From the NCBI RefSeq assembly GCF_017349075.1, contig NZ_JAFMOF010000004.1, positions 620,001-684,000 on the forward strand: a stretch of DNA of 64,000 nucleotides. Reading direction: 5' to 3'. The notes beneath the pieces are model-generated. The model was not told the origin of the DNA and did no database searches. It saw only the letters and a program-made list of their open reading frames with translations. The position numbers and the translations under genes were made by a program. Each line of letters begins with the position of its first letter. The first letter of the stretch is position 1. This DNA is from Streptomyces triculaminicus. GTDB taxonomy: Bacteria; Actinomycetota; Actinomycetes; Streptomycetales; Streptomycetaceae. Of the stretch, positions 35,042 through 44,788 are shown one piece after another.

Positions 35042-38000
35042 ATGAGCCGCACTGTCCGGGACCGCGAGGGCGCCCCGGCGCCGGAGGCCGGGGCCCGGGA
35101 GGCGGCGGTCCCCGGCACCGGGCGCGACACGGCGTGGCACCGCTTCCTGCACCGCGTGCCCAACGGGTTCGCGATCTTCTTCGGGCTGGTCGGCCTCTTC
35201 TGCGCGGTGACCGCGCTGATCCCCCCGCTGCGGCGCGCGGCGGCGCCGCTGACGGACGCGATGGACCTGCTGACCGTGCCCACGGCCCCGAACCTCGCCC
35301 TCGCCGTCTTCCTGTTGCTGCTCGCCACGGCCATGGCGGCCCGCAAGCGCGTCGCGCTGTGGTTCGTCCTCGGCTATCTGGCCCTGCTGCTGCTCGCGGA
35401 CGCGCTGCTGGCGGCGGTGGGCTACTGGGACACGATCCCCTCGCTGGTGCTGTGCGTCGCCGCGATGGCGCTGCTGATCCTGGCTCGACGGGAGTTCTAC
35501 GCCGCCTCGCGGCGCGGCGCGTTCCTGCGCGCCCTGCTCGTCCTCGCGGCCGGGCTCGCCGTGGCCGTACTCCTCGGCTGGGCCTTGGTCTCGGTCTTCC
35601 CCGGCACGCTGGAGCCGGGCGGCGGGAACCGGCTGCTGTTCGTCGTCAACAGGGTCTTCGGCGGCCTGTTCAGCGGCCGCCACTTCGCCGGACACCCGCC
35701 GCACTGGGTGTACTTCCTGCTGGGGCTGTTCGGGGCCCTCGCCCTGCTCAACGCGGCCATGGCGCTCTTCCGCTCGCAGCGCCTGGAGGCGGCCCTGCAC
35801 GACGACGAGGAGCCGCGCATCCGCGCCCTGCTGGCCCGCTACGGCGGCCGGGACTCGCTCGGCTACTTCGCCACGCGCCGCGACAAGGCCGTCGTCTTCT
35901 CCCCCAGCGGCAAGGCCGCCGTCACCTACCGCGTGGAGGCGGGGGTCTGCCTGGCCTCCGGCGACCCGCTGGGCGACCCCGAGGCGTGGACCCCCGCCAT
36001 CGACGCCTGGCTGGAGCTCGCGGGCCGCTACGGCTGGCAGCCCGCCGTCATGGGCGCCGGCGAGGAGGGCGCGCGGGCGTACGCCCGTTCGGGGCTGGGC
36101 GCCCTGCAGCTGGGCGACGAGGCCGTCCTGCAGGTGGCCTCCTTCGACCTCGAGGGCCGCGAGATGCGGGTGACCCGGCAGGCGGTCAACCGGGTGGAGC
36201 GCACGGGCGCGACCGTACGCGTCCGGCGTCACTCGGCGCTGTCCGACGAGGAGATGGGCGAGGTCATCCGGCGCGCCGACACCTGGCGGGACACCGAGAC
36301 CGAGCGCGGCTTCTCCATGGCGCTGGGGCGGCTGGGCGACCCGGCCGACGGCGACTGCCTGCTGGTGGAGGCGTTCGACCGCGAGGGCACGATGATCGCG
36401 CTGCTGTCGTTCGTGCCCTGGGGGACCGACGGCGTGTCGCTGGACGTGATGCGCCGCGACCGGTCGGCGCCCAACGGCGTGATGGAGTTCATGGTCACGC
36501 GGCTGTGCGCGCAGGCCGGGCGGTTCGGCGTCAAGCGGATCTCGCTGAACTTCGCCGTCTTCCGCTCGGCCTTCGAGGAGGGCGCGCGGATCGGGGCCGG
36601 ACCGGTGCTGCGGCTGTGGCGGAAGCTGCTGCTCTTCTTCTCCCGGTGGTGGCAGCTGGAGGCGCTGTACCGCTCGAACGTGAAGTACAACCCCGAGTGG
36701 CATCCGCGGTTCCTGTGCTACGCCGACGCGGGCGCGCTCGCCCGGATCGGGCTGGCGGCCGGCATCGCGGAGGGGTTCGTCGCCGTGCCGAGCCTGCGCA
36801 CGCTGTGGAGCCGGGGCCGCCGCGGGGGGGGCGCGTCGCGGGGGCGGGGCGCGGCCGGCCTCCACCGCCGGGCTGCCCTCCCTGTCCGAACTCGGCTTCA
36901 CCGGCGCCGAGGCCGCCGGCGCGGCCGGCCAGGACGAGCTCGCCGGCCTGCCGGAACAGGTGCGGGTACGGCGGCGCAAGCTGGAGCGGCTGCGCGAGGC
37001 CGGCGTCGACCCCTATCCCGTGAACGCCCGCCGCACCCACACCCTCGCCTCGATCCGGGCGGCGCACGCCGGGCTGGGCCCGTCGGCCCGTACCGGCGAG
37101 CGGGTCGTCGTGGCCGGCCGCGTGATGCTGATCCGCAACCACGGCGGGATCGCCTTCGCCGTGCTGCGCGACTGGACCGGCGACCTCCAGCTCGTCCTCA
37201 GCCGCGACGGCTCCGGCGAGGAACTGCTGCGCCGCTTCGCGACCCACATCGACCTCGGCGACCACATCGAGGCCGAGGGCGAGGTCGCCACCACGGACCG
37301 CGGCGAGCTGTCGGTGTTCGTCACCGCCGCCCGGATGACCGCGAAGTGCCTGCGGCCGCTGCCCGACAAGCGGCACGGGCTGAGCGACCCCGAGGCGCGG
37401 GTGCGGATGCGCTACGTCGACCTGGCGATCTCGCCGCGGGCCCGGCAGACCGTACGGGAGCGCAGCGCGGCCGTGCAGGCGCTGCGGCGGGGCCTGCTCG
37501 ACCGCGGCTTCCTCGAGGTCGAGACGCCGATGCTGCAGCAGGTGCACGGCGGCGCGAACGCCCGGCCCTTCACCACCCACATCAACGCCTACGACCTCGA
37601 CCTGTACCTGCGCATCGCCCCGGAGCTGTACCTGAAGCGGCTGTGCGTGGGCGGCATGGAGAAGGTCTTCGAGATGGGCCGCACCTTCCGCAACGAGGGC
37701 GTGTCCTACAAGCACAACCCCGAGTTCACGATGCTGGAGGCCTATCAGGCCTTCGCCGACTACCAGGTGATGCTGGACCTGACCCGCGAGCTCATCCAGC
37801 AGGCCGCCGTCGCTGCGCACGGCGCGCCGGTGGCGGTGCGGGCGGACGCGGACGGCCGGCGCGTCGAGCACGACATCTCGGGGACGTGGCCGGTCAAGAC
37901 GGTCTACGGCGCGGTCTCCGAGGCGCTCGGCCAGGAGATCGGCGCGGACACCACGGTCGAGGCGCTGCGCGCGCACTGCGACGCGGCGGGCGTGCCGCAC

Positions 38001-38426
38001 CGGCCGGAGAACGGGCGCGGCGACATCGTCCTGGAGCTGTACGAACGCCTGGTGGAGGAGCGGACCACTCTGCCGGTCTTCTACAAGGACTTCCCCACCG
38101 ACGTCTCGCCGCTCACCCGCCCCCACCGTCACGATCCGCGCCTGGCCGAGCGCTGGGACCTGGTGGCCTTCGGCACGGAGCTGGGCACGGCCTACTCCGA
38201 GCTGATCGACCCCGTCGAGCAGCGCCGCCGGCTGACCGCCCAGTCGCTGCTGGCGGCGGGCGGCGATCCGGAGGCGATGGAGCTGGACGAGGACTTCCTG
38301 CGCGCGCTGGAGTACGCGATGCCGCCGACGGGCGGGCTGGGGATCGGCGTGGACCGGGTGGTGATGTTCCTGACGGGGCTGTCGATCCGCGAGACGCTGC
38401 CGTTTCCGCTGGTGCGGCACCGCTGA
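35042..38426 (+). CDS. lysX: LysX: lysylphosphatidylglycerol synthetase fused to lysyl-tRNA synthetase, frameshifted
   Basis: The N-terminal part (frame from 35042) has about seven membrane helices and a cytoplasmic DUF2156-type aminoacyltransferase domain (FATRRDKAVVFSPSGKAA, NFAVFRSAFEEGARIG). It transfers lysine from Lys-tRNA to phosphatidylglycerol. The C-terminal part is a full class II lysyl-tRNA synthetase (motif 2 EMGRTFRNEG, motif 3 GLGIGVDRVVM), but it lies in another frame. The switch falls in a run of eight G at 36824-36831. Seven G would give one open frame of 1127 residues, the normal LysX size, with the linker STAGLPSLSELGFTGAEAAG. Read literally, the first frame has no stop until 38704. 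LysX gives cationic lipids and resistance to antimicrobial peptides. Confidence 0.85.
36960..38426 (+). CDS. Lysyl-tRNA synthetase part of LysX as read in its own frame
   Basis: If the frameshift is real, this segment could be translated alone from the GTG at 36960, giving 488 residues that cover the OB-fold anticodon-binding domain (VVVAGRVMLIRNHGGIAFAVLRD) and the whole catalytic domain (ETPMLQQVHGGANARPF, YLRIAPELYLKRL). There is no good ribosome-binding site before it, and the frame stays open upstream to about 36843, which argues for fusion to the membrane part. It is listed so that the intact enzyme domain is not lost. Confidence 0.5.
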   Translation: MRVRRRKLERLREAGVDPYPVNARRTHTLASIRAAHAGLGPSARTGERVVVAGRVMLIRNHGGIAFAVLRDWTGDLQLVLSRDGSGEELLRRFATHIDLGDHIEAEGEVATTDRGELSVFVTAARMTAKCLRPLPDKRHGLSDPEARVRMRYVDLAISPRARQTVRERSAAVQALRRGLLDRGFLEVETPMLQQVHGGANARPFTTHINAYDLDLYLRIAPELYLKRLCVGGMEKVFEMGRTFRNEGVSYKHNPEFTMLEAYQAFADYQVMLDLTRELIQQAAVAAHGAPVAVRADADGRRVEHDISGTWPVKTVYGAVSEALGQEIGADTTVEALRAHCDAAGVPHRPENGRGDIVLELYERLVEERTTLPVFYKDFPTDVSPLTRPHRHDPRLAERWDLVAFGTELGTAYSELIDPVEQRRRLTAQSLLAAGGDPEAMELDEDFLRALEYAMPPTGGLGIGVDRVVMFLTGLSIRETLPFPLVRHR

Positions 38427-38447
38427 GGCGTCTCACAGAAGAAGGAC

Positions 38448-39125
38448 TTACGAGGCGTCTGCCGTGTCCGGTACGAGGGAGTCCCAGCGGATCGTGCGGT
38501 CGCACCAGCGGTCCAGCAGCGCCGCGTCGTGGCCCACGGCCAGCAGTCCGGCGCCGCTCTCGCGCCGGTAGTCCTCGACGACGGCGACCAGCGCGGCCGT
38601 CGTCGACGCGTCCAGCATCGCGGTCATCTCGTCACAGATCAGCCAGCGGGGGCGCGGCACGAGCGCCCGCGCCAGGCAGGCGCGCTGCAGCTGGCCGTCG
38701 CTGACCTCGTGCGGGCGGCGCGCCAGCAGCTCCTCCGACAGGCCGACGGCGGCCGCCAGTTCGTCCACGCGGGCCGCCGCCTCGGCGCGCGACCGCCCCG
38801 CCGCGCGCAGCGGCTCGGCGATCACCTCGCGCAGCCGCAGCCGGGGGTCGGCGGACTGGCGGGGCTGCTGGAAGACCACGCCGAACGCCGTGCGCTGCTC
38901 GCGCGGGGCGCGGTGGCGCCAGCCGCGGGCGGGCTCGCCGTCGATGACGACGGTTCCGGCCGTCGGCCGGTGCAGCAGCGCGGCGACGCGGGCGAGGGTG
39001 GACTTGCCGCAGCCGCTGGGGCCGAGCAGTCCCACCGCCTCGCCGTCGGCGACGGTCAGGGACACGTCCCGTACGACGGGATCGCGGGGGTCGTAGCCGG
39101 CGGTGATGCCGCGCAGTTCAAGCAC
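38448..39125 (-). CDS. NikE/OppF-type ABC transporter ATPase
   Basis: A 225-residue ATP-binding subunit of a nickel/peptide-class importer. It has Walker A GPSGCGKST, Q-loop VVFQQPRQSADPRLRLREV, signature VSDGQLQRACLARAL and Walker B LICDEMTAMLD, with His in VGHD. The GTG at 39125 overlaps the stop of the upstream ATPase, the normal overlapping arrangement. Because the upstream gene is frameshifted, the raw sequence reads both as one 540-residue protein. It is the last gene of the five-gene importer operon and converges on lysX with a 21-bp gap. Confidence 0.82.
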   Translation of the reverse strand: MLELRGITAGYDPRDPVVRDVSLTVADGEAVGLLGPSGCGKSTLARVAALLHRPTAGTVVIDGEPARGWRHRAPREQRTAFGVVFQQPRQSADPRLRLREVIAEPLRAAGRSRAEAAARVDELAAAVGLSEELLARRPHEVSDGQLQRACLARALVPRPRWLICDEMTAMLDASTTAALVAVVEDYRRESGAGLLAVGHDAALLDRWCDRTIRWDSLVPDTADAS

Positions 39126-40070
39126 GGGAGGCCTCCCGGGCGGACGGGTGGGGGTGATGGCAGGCGACGCCGTCGACGAGGCGGGGAACGGCCTGGCAGC
39201 CGGCCGCAGCCCGGGGGCAGCGGGCGGCGAAGGCGCAGCCTTCGGGCAGGTCGCCCAGTTCGGGGGCATGCCGGGGATGGGGGTGAAGGCCCGCTCCGGC
39301 AGGGCGTCCAGCAGTCCGCGCGCGTAGGGGTGGCGGGGGCCGGGCCCGCCGAAGAAGGCTGCGGCGTCGGCGACCTCCACGATGCGGCCCGCGTACATCA
39401 CGGCCACGCGGTCGGCGATCCGGTGTGCCGCCGCCAGGTCATGGGTGATCATCAGCAGGGCGCGGCCCGCGTCGGCGTGCCGGCGCAGCTCGTCGACGGT
39501 GCGGTCGACGAGGTCGCGGTCCAGGCCGGTGGTGGGTTCGTCGGCGAGCAGCAGGGGCGCGTCGCCGACGAGCGCGAGCGCGGTGGCCGCGCGCTGGGCA
39601 AGGCCGCCGGAGAGCTGGTGGGGGTAGCGGTCCAGGTGCCCGGCGGGGAAGGCCGCCCGGCCGGCCGCCGCCTCGGCGGCCGGCCGCAGGGCGCGCCGGC
39701 GGACGCCGGTGAGTTCCCCCACGGTCTCCTCGAGCTGCGAGCGCACGGTGCGGACGGGGGTGAGGTGCGCGGCGGGGCTCTGGGGGACGAGTCCGACGCG
39801 GCGGCCGCGTACGGTGCGGGCGAGCGTGCGCTCGTCGGCGGCCAGCAGGTCCAGGTCGCCGAGCAGGGCGCTGCCCTCGGTGCGCGCGTTGCCGGGCAGC
39901 AGCCCCAGCAGGGCGGAGGCCAGTACGGACTTGCCGCAGCCGCTCTCGCCGACGAGGGCGAGGCACTCCCCGGGGCCGAGCCGGAAGGACGCCTCGGTGA
40001 CGGCGGCGACCTCCCGGCCGCCGCGCATGCGGAACCGTACGGACAGCCCGCGTACGTCCAGAACGGTCAC
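39118..40070 (-). CDS. NikD/OppD-type ABC transporter ATPase, frameshifted near the C-terminus
   Basis: The intact part has Walker A GESGCGKS, Q-loop VPQSPAAHLTPVRTV, signature LSGGLAQRAATALAL, Walker B LLLADEPTTGLD and H-loop ITHDL. It ends in the peptide-transporter tail that begins PIPGMPP. After this a run of five G (39262-39266, five C on the coding strand) is one short. With six, the usual tail follows (ELGDLPEGCAFAARCPRAA to PHPSAREASRA, stop 39118-39120), giving 317 residues. The GTG at 40070 overlaps the permease stop as GTGA. It powers import together with the OppF-like subunit. Confidence 0.8.
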
Positions 40071-40903
40071 AGCGTCAGCTCCGATCGGCGGCGCGGGTCG
40101 AGCCGTTCGCGCCAGGCGCCGGCCAGGCCCGCCACGGCCAGGGTGGGGACGATGATGAACAGGCCGGGGAAGAGGGTCGGCCACCAGTCGCCCGCGAGGA
40201 GGGAGCCTCGGGCGCTGTTGACCATGTTGCCGAGGCTGGCCTGGTGGGTGGGCAGGCCCAGGCCCAGGAAGGACAGGGCCGACTCGTGCCAGATGGCGTG
40301 CGGGATCATCAGGACCGCCGCGAGCCCGGCCTGGGGCAGCACCCCGGGCAGCAGGTGCCGCACGGCGACGCGCCACCGTGACGAGCCGCCCGAGACGGCC
40401 GCGTCGATGTACGGGCGGGTGCGCAGCGAGAGCACCTCGGCCCGTACGATCCGCGCGGTCGACAGCCAGTGGGTGACCGCGACCGACGCGATGACGGGCC
40501 AGACGCCGGGCCGGAACAGGGCCACGACGAAGATGCCGAGCAGCAGGTGCGGCACGGAGGAGAAGAGGTCGACGATCCGCATCAGCACCCGGTCCGCCCA
40601 GCCGCCGAGCGCCCCCGCCAGCGCGCCGACCGCCGTGCCGACGACGGTCGCGACGAGGGCCGCGACGACGCCGACCAGCAGCGAGACGCGCAGCCCGTAG
40701 ACGCAGCGCAGCAGCAGGTCGCGGCCCACCTCGTCGGTGCCGAAGGGGTGGGACGGGCTGGGCGGCATCAGCTTCGCGGCGAGGTCGACGGCCTGCTCGT
40801 CCAGGGGGACGGCGAGCGGCACGACGAGGACGGCGAGGACGACGGCGGCCACGACCAGTCCCGAGGCGCGCAGCCGCGTGATCCGGTTACCCATCGCGGT
40901 CAC
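40067..40903 (-). CDS. NikC/DppC-type ABC transporter permease
   Basis: A 278-residue integral membrane subunit with about six helices. The family N-terminal loop HPFGTDEVGRDLLLRCVYGLRVSLLVG and the EAA-type cytoplasmic loop (YIDAAVSGGSSRWRVAVRHLLPGVLPQ) are clear, as is the ESALSFLGLGLP segment. It forms the translocation channel with the second permease. The GTG at 40903 overlaps the upstream permease stop. Family membership alone allows nickel or di/oligopeptide as substrate. Confidence 0.88.
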   Translation of the reverse strand: MTAMGNRITRLRASGLVVAAVVLAVLVVPLAVPLDEQAVDLAAKLMPPSPSHPFGTDEVGRDLLLRCVYGLRVSLLVGVVAALVATVVGTAVGALAGALGGWADRVLMRIVDLFSSVPHLLLGIFVVALFRPGVWPVIASVAVTHWLSTARIVRAEVLSLRTRPYIDAAVSGGSSRWRVAVRHLLPGVLPQAGLAAVLMIPHAIWHESALSFLGLGLPTHQASLGNMVNSARGSLLAGDWWPTLFPGLFIIVPTLAVAGLAGAWRERLDPRRRSELTL

Positions 40904-41907
40904 ATTCCTTCATGGGCGACCCTCGGGTCGGCCAGTCCGTACAGCAGGTCGGAGAGGAGGTTGCCGAGCAGGACGGCGGCCGTGGCGAGCACGGTCAGGG
41001 CCGCGAGCAGCGGGAAATCGACCTTGGTGGCCGCCTCGACCGTCGCCGAGGCGATGCCGGGCCAGCTGAACACCGTCTCGACCAGCAGCGCTCCGGTGAT
41101 CAGTTCGGGCACACGGGAGCCGATGAGGGTGAGGACGGGCAGCAGTCCGGAGCGCAGGGCGTGGCCGAGCAGGACGGTGCGCTCGCTCAGCCCGCGGGCG
41201 CGGGCACCGCGCACGGGGTCCTCGGCCAGCGCGTCGCCGACGCCCTGGCGTACGTACAGCACGAACCACGGCAGCTGGGTGACGGCCAGCACGCCGGCGG
41301 GCAGGACGAGATGGGAGGCCACCTGCCCGGCGGTGACGACGTCGGCGCCGGTGTCGGTGAGGCCGCCGGCGGGCAGCGCGCCCAGCCGGATCGCGAAGAA
41401 CCAGATGGCGAGCAGGCCCAGCCAGAAGGGCGGCGCCGCCTCGAGGGCGTACGCCAGCGAGGTGACGACCCGGTCGAGGAGGCCGCCGCGGCGGCGGGCG
41501 GCGAGCACGCCGAGCGTCGTGCCCACGACGACGGCGAGCACGAAGGCGACGCCGCACAGCAGCACGGACCAGCCGATGCGCTCGCCGATGACCTGGCTCA
41601 CCGGCTGGCGCAGGGAGACGGAGTCGCCCAGGTCGCCGGTCAGGGCGGCGCTCAGCCACTCCCACCAGTGGGCGAGGAGGGGACGGTCGGCGCCGAGGTT
41701 CTCGCGCAGCTGGTCCAGTACGTCCTGGCGGGCGCCGAGCCCGGCGGAGCCGGCGTAGGCCCGGGCGGGGTCGAAGGGCGAGGCGGCGGCGAGGGCGAAG
41801 ACGCCGAACGTCACCGCGCCCAGCAGGGGGACGGCGGCCAGCAGCCGCCGCCCGGCCATGCGCGCCATGGGTCCCCACGGGAGGCCGGTGGTGGTGCCGC
41901 GGGTCAC
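40900..41907 (-). CDS. NikB/DppB-type ABC transporter permease
   Basis: A 335-residue membrane subunit with about six helices. It has the expected RRLLAAVPLLGAVTFGVFALA start, the QLRENLGADRPLLAHWWEWLSAALTGDLGDS periplasmic-side segment and the EAA loop (VRGARARGLSERTVLLGHALRSGLLPVLT). The GTG at 41907 overlaps the stop of the binding-protein gene as GTGA. That matches the overlap style of the whole operon, so it was chosen over an upstream extension. Confidence 0.87.
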   Translation of the reverse strand: MTRGTTTGLPWGPMARMAGRRLLAAVPLLGAVTFGVFALAAASPFDPARAYAGSAGLGARQDVLDQLRENLGADRPLLAHWWEWLSAALTGDLGDSVSLRQPVSQVIGERIGWSVLLCGVAFVLAVVVGTTLGVLAARRRGGLLDRVVTSLAYALEAAPPFWLGLLAIWFFAIRLGALPAGGLTDTGADVVTAGQVASHLVLPAGVLAVTQLPWFVLYVRQGVGDALAEDPVRGARARGLSERTVLLGHALRSGLLPVLTLIGSRVPELITGALLVETVFSWPGIASATVEAATKVDFPLLAALTVLATAAVLLGNLLSDLLYGLADPRVAHEGM

Positions 41908-43501
41908 TTCTTCGGCTGCCAGTCCTCGACGTTCCACCACGGGCCGGCGCCGAGGCCGTGGTCATGGGGCTCGACCTGGGTGGTGAGGTCCTTCCAGGCG
42001 TCGTTCATGACGTAGAGGTGGTCGACGTGGGTGAGGAAGACATAGCCGGGGTTGCCGGCGAGGCCCCGCTGCACCTTGTCGTACGCGGCCTTGCGGGCGG
42101 CCTTGTCGCCGCTGCGGCGGCCCTCCTCCAGGGCCTTGTCGACGTCCGCGTCGGCGTAGGCGGCCATGTTGTTGAAGCCGTCGAGGGCGAGGGAGGAGTG
42201 CAGGAGGTTGTAGAGGTCGAAGTCGGGGTCGGCGGGGTTGCCGCCGCCGGCGAGGACCGCGTCGTCCTTCATCCGCGGCTCGATGACCTCCCATGTGCCG
42301 CTGCGCACCTCGGCCTTGATGCCGGCCTTCTTGGCGTCGGAGGCGAAGGCGAGGGCGTGCTCCTCGCGGAGCTTGTCGCCCGCGGGGAACCAGAGGGTGA
42401 ACGCGGCGCGCCGGCCGTCCTTCTCCCGGATGCCGTCGCCGCCGGGCTTCCAGCCCGCGTCGTCCAGCAGCTTCTTCGCCCTGTCCAGGTCGTGGGGGCG
42501 CTCGGTGCCCTTGGCGAACCACTCGCTGCCGGTGGGAACCGGCCCGTACCCGGCGCGGCCCGCGCCCTCCAGCAGCTTGTCGACCATGGCCTCGCGGTCG
42601 ACGGCCAGGTCGAGGGCGCGGCGGACGGCGGTGTCGCCGGTGACCTCGTTCGCGGTGGGCAGGGTCACGCCGCGGAAGTCGGTGGTCTTCGCCGTGATGG
42701 TCCGCTTCGCCTTGTCACCCTTGAAGCCCTTGGCGAGGTGGGGCGGCAGGATGGCGCCGTCGAGGTCGCCGGAGCGCAGCCGGGTGGCGCGCACGTCGTC
42801 GTCCTTGACGATCGCCATGGTGAGCTTCCTGACCGCGGGCTCGCCGCCCCAGTAGCCGGGGTTGGCCTTGAAGGTCAGCTTCTCGCCCTTGCTCCAGCCG
42901 GTGAGCACGTAGGGGCCGGTGCCGACGGGGGCGGTGTTGAAGGAGCCGGTGTTGACGTCCTGTCCCTTGGCCACGTGCTCGGGGACGATGGGCAGGACCG
43001 TGCGCTCGGCGAAGGGGGCGTAGGGGTACTTGAGCGCGAAGACGACGGTGTCGTCGCCCTGGGCGGTCACCTTGTCGATCGCGTCGAGCTCGCCCTTGGC
43101 GGCGTTGTTGGTCTTCTCGTCGAGGATGGTCCGGTAGGTGAAGACCACGTCCTTGGCGGTGAACGGCTCGCCGTCGCTGAACTTCACGCCGTGGCGGAGT
43201 GCGAACGTGTACGTCCGCCCGTCGTCGGTGACCTTGGGCAGCCCGGCGGCGAGGGCGGGCCGGAGCTTCATGGCGGCGTCACGGCGCAGCAGCCCGTCGA
43301 AGACCTTGGAGTTGCCGTCCTTGCCGTAGCCGAGAAGCGGGCTGAGCGTCTCGGGCTCATTGGCGAGCCCCACCACGAGCGAGTCCTTCCCGCCGGAGCC
43401 CCCTCACCCCCGGCCCCGGGCGCCGAGCAGGCCACCGCCCCCGCCGCGAGTACGCCGGCCATGGCCGTGGCGGCCACTCCCCGTATGGACCGGGCCGTCA
43501 T
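41904..43501 (-). CDS. NikA/DppA-type substrate-binding lipoprotein, frameshifted near the N-terminus
   Basis: A family 5 extracellular solute-binding protein. The ATG at 43501 opens a lipoprotein signal (AATAMAGVLAAGAVACSAPG, lipidated Cys in the lipobox). The mature protein lies in another frame from about 43400 (DSLVVGLANEPETLSPLLGYG). The break is in a C-run region at 43403-43415; one extra base in the five-base run joins both parts into 532 residues. Family blocks include TYTFALRHGVKFSDGEPFTAKDVVFTY and GTGPYVLTGW. A near-consensus Nur box at the promoter points to nickel as substrate. A dipeptide or other ligand is possible. Confidence 0.82.
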
Positions 43502-43532
43502 GCCCTACACCTCTGTTCAAGATCTGTTGCTA

Positions 43533-43549
43533 TTGCGAACGAATTGCAA
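43533..43549 (-). promoter_or_regulatory. Probable Nur (nickel regulator) box at the importer promoter
   Basis: TTGCGA-N5-TTGCAA matches the published Streptomyces Nur consensus tTGCaa-N5-ttGCAA with one deviation at a weakly conserved base. It lies 32-48 bp upstream of the binding-protein ATG and overlaps a plausible promoter on the minus strand (TTGTTT, 17 bp, AATAGC). Nickel-bound Nur would repress the importer genes. An extra half-site-like TTGCTA is adjacent at 43527-43532. Confidence 0.6.
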
Positions 43550-43632
43550 TTAAACAACAGGCAAAGTGGCGCGGGGGCGGCGGGGGCCGTCAGTGGGGCG
43601 TGACGGGGGTGCTGACGTGCTGCTTCGTTGGG

Positions 43633-44639
43633 TCAGGCGCGGCACCGTGTCCTGGGTGCTGGTCGGGGGTCGCCGGCGAGGAGGGTGATGAGGTGGTGGG
43701 CGGCGTGGCGGCCGAAGGCCGGGGTGTCGCGGGTCAGGGCGGTGAGGGTGGGGTGGGTGTTGCGGCAGAGGGCCGAGTCGTCCCAGGCGACGATGGACAG
43801 GTCGGCGGGGACGGCCAGTCCGCGTTCGGCGGCGACCGCGAGGCCGGCGACGGCCATGACGTCGTTGTCGTAGACGATCGCGGTCGGGGACGACGGGCGG
43901 AGAGGGCGCGGCGGCGTGGCCTCGGCGCCCTGGGCGTCGGAGTAGTCGGTGGGGAGGGAGACCGCGTGGGTCATGCCGCGGCGGGCGGCCTCGGTGCGCA
44001 GGGAGTCGATACGGCGGCGGGTGTGGGAGAGCTCCGGCAGGCCCGCGATGTGGGTGATGCGGCGGTGGCCCAGGTGGTGGAGGTGGTCGACGACGGAGGC
44101 CATGGCGCCGGTGTCGTCGGCCCAGACGGTGGAGATCGGCGCGCCGGGCGGGACGGGCGCGGCGGGGGCGCCGACGATCACGGCGGGCAGGCCCAGCTCG
44201 GCGAGGAGGGCGGGGCGGGGTCGCCGTCGCGGGGGTCGACGACGAGCAGGCCGTCCACGCGGTGTTCGGCCCACCAGCGGCGGTGGACGGCGCACTCGGC
44301 GTCCAGGTCCTCCACCACCTGGAAGAGCAGGCCGAGGCCGTGGCCGACGAGGGTCTCCTGGACGCCGGAGAGGAGCTGGAGGAAGAAGGACTCGACGCCG
44401 AGGGTGCGGGCCGGGCGGGCGAGGACGAGGCCGACGGTCGCCGCGCCCTCGCCGGACAGCGCGCGGGCGGCGGTGCTGGGCCGCCAGCCGAGCTGTTCGG
44501 CGACGCGGCGGACGCGCTCTCGGGTGGCGTCCGAGACGCCGGGCCGGTCGTTGAGCGCGAAGGACACCGCGCTCTCCGAGACGCCGGCACGGCGCGCGAT
44601 GTCCTTCATCGTCGGCCTGCGGGCCGGCCTGCGGCGCAT
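43633..44639 (-). CDS. LacI-family transcriptional regulator, frameshifted
   Basis: The N-terminus has the LacI helix-turn-helix and hinge (TMKDIARRAGVSESAVSFALNDRPGVSDATRERV, then ALSG) and the start of the sugar-binding domain to VDGLLVVDPRDGD. The rest (LLAELGLPAVIVGAP to GRHAAHHLITLLAGD) lies in another frame. The switch is in the G4 runs at 44212-44220. One extra G joins both parts into 335 residues, the normal LacI length. It would repress the adjacent N-glycan uptake and hydrolase genes and release on binding a mannose-containing sugar (inferred). The ATG at 44639 was chosen; ATG 44609 is internal to the helix-turn-helix. Confidence 0.85.
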
Positions 44640-44684
44640 GGCTGTCCTTCCCGCCGGAACGCTTCGGGGACACCGGCGCCACCA

Positions 44685-44702
44685 CACTAAAGCGCATTAG
44701 TG
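44685..44702. promoter_or_regulatory. LacI-type operator CACTAAAGCGCATTAGTG
   Basis: An 18-bp near-perfect palindrome (arms CACTAA and TTAGTG around a central GCGC) sits between the divergent lacI-type and binding-protein genes. It has the size and central CG step typical of LacI-family operators. It lies 46 bp upstream of the regulator start and 87 bp upstream of the binding-protein start. A TTGACG (44716-44721) with CAGGTT 17 bp on may be the + strand promoter. Confidence 0.65.
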
Positions 44703-44788
44703 CATGGCGGCAGTATTGACGAACTCCCGTACCGGGTGCAGGTTTTGACCTGCCTCCTGCCGACCCGATCGAAGGAGTTCCTCCCGCC

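Noticed and set aside
35042..38704. A 1220-residue protein from the first lysX frame
   Set aside because: After about 36835 the translation is Arg-rich shadow of the lysyl-tRNA synthetase frame.
38448..40070. A single 540-residue double-ATPase protein
   Set aside because: The junction is out-of-frame sequence with no family match. One base restores a standard ATPase tail with its own stop and an overlapping start for the second ATPase.
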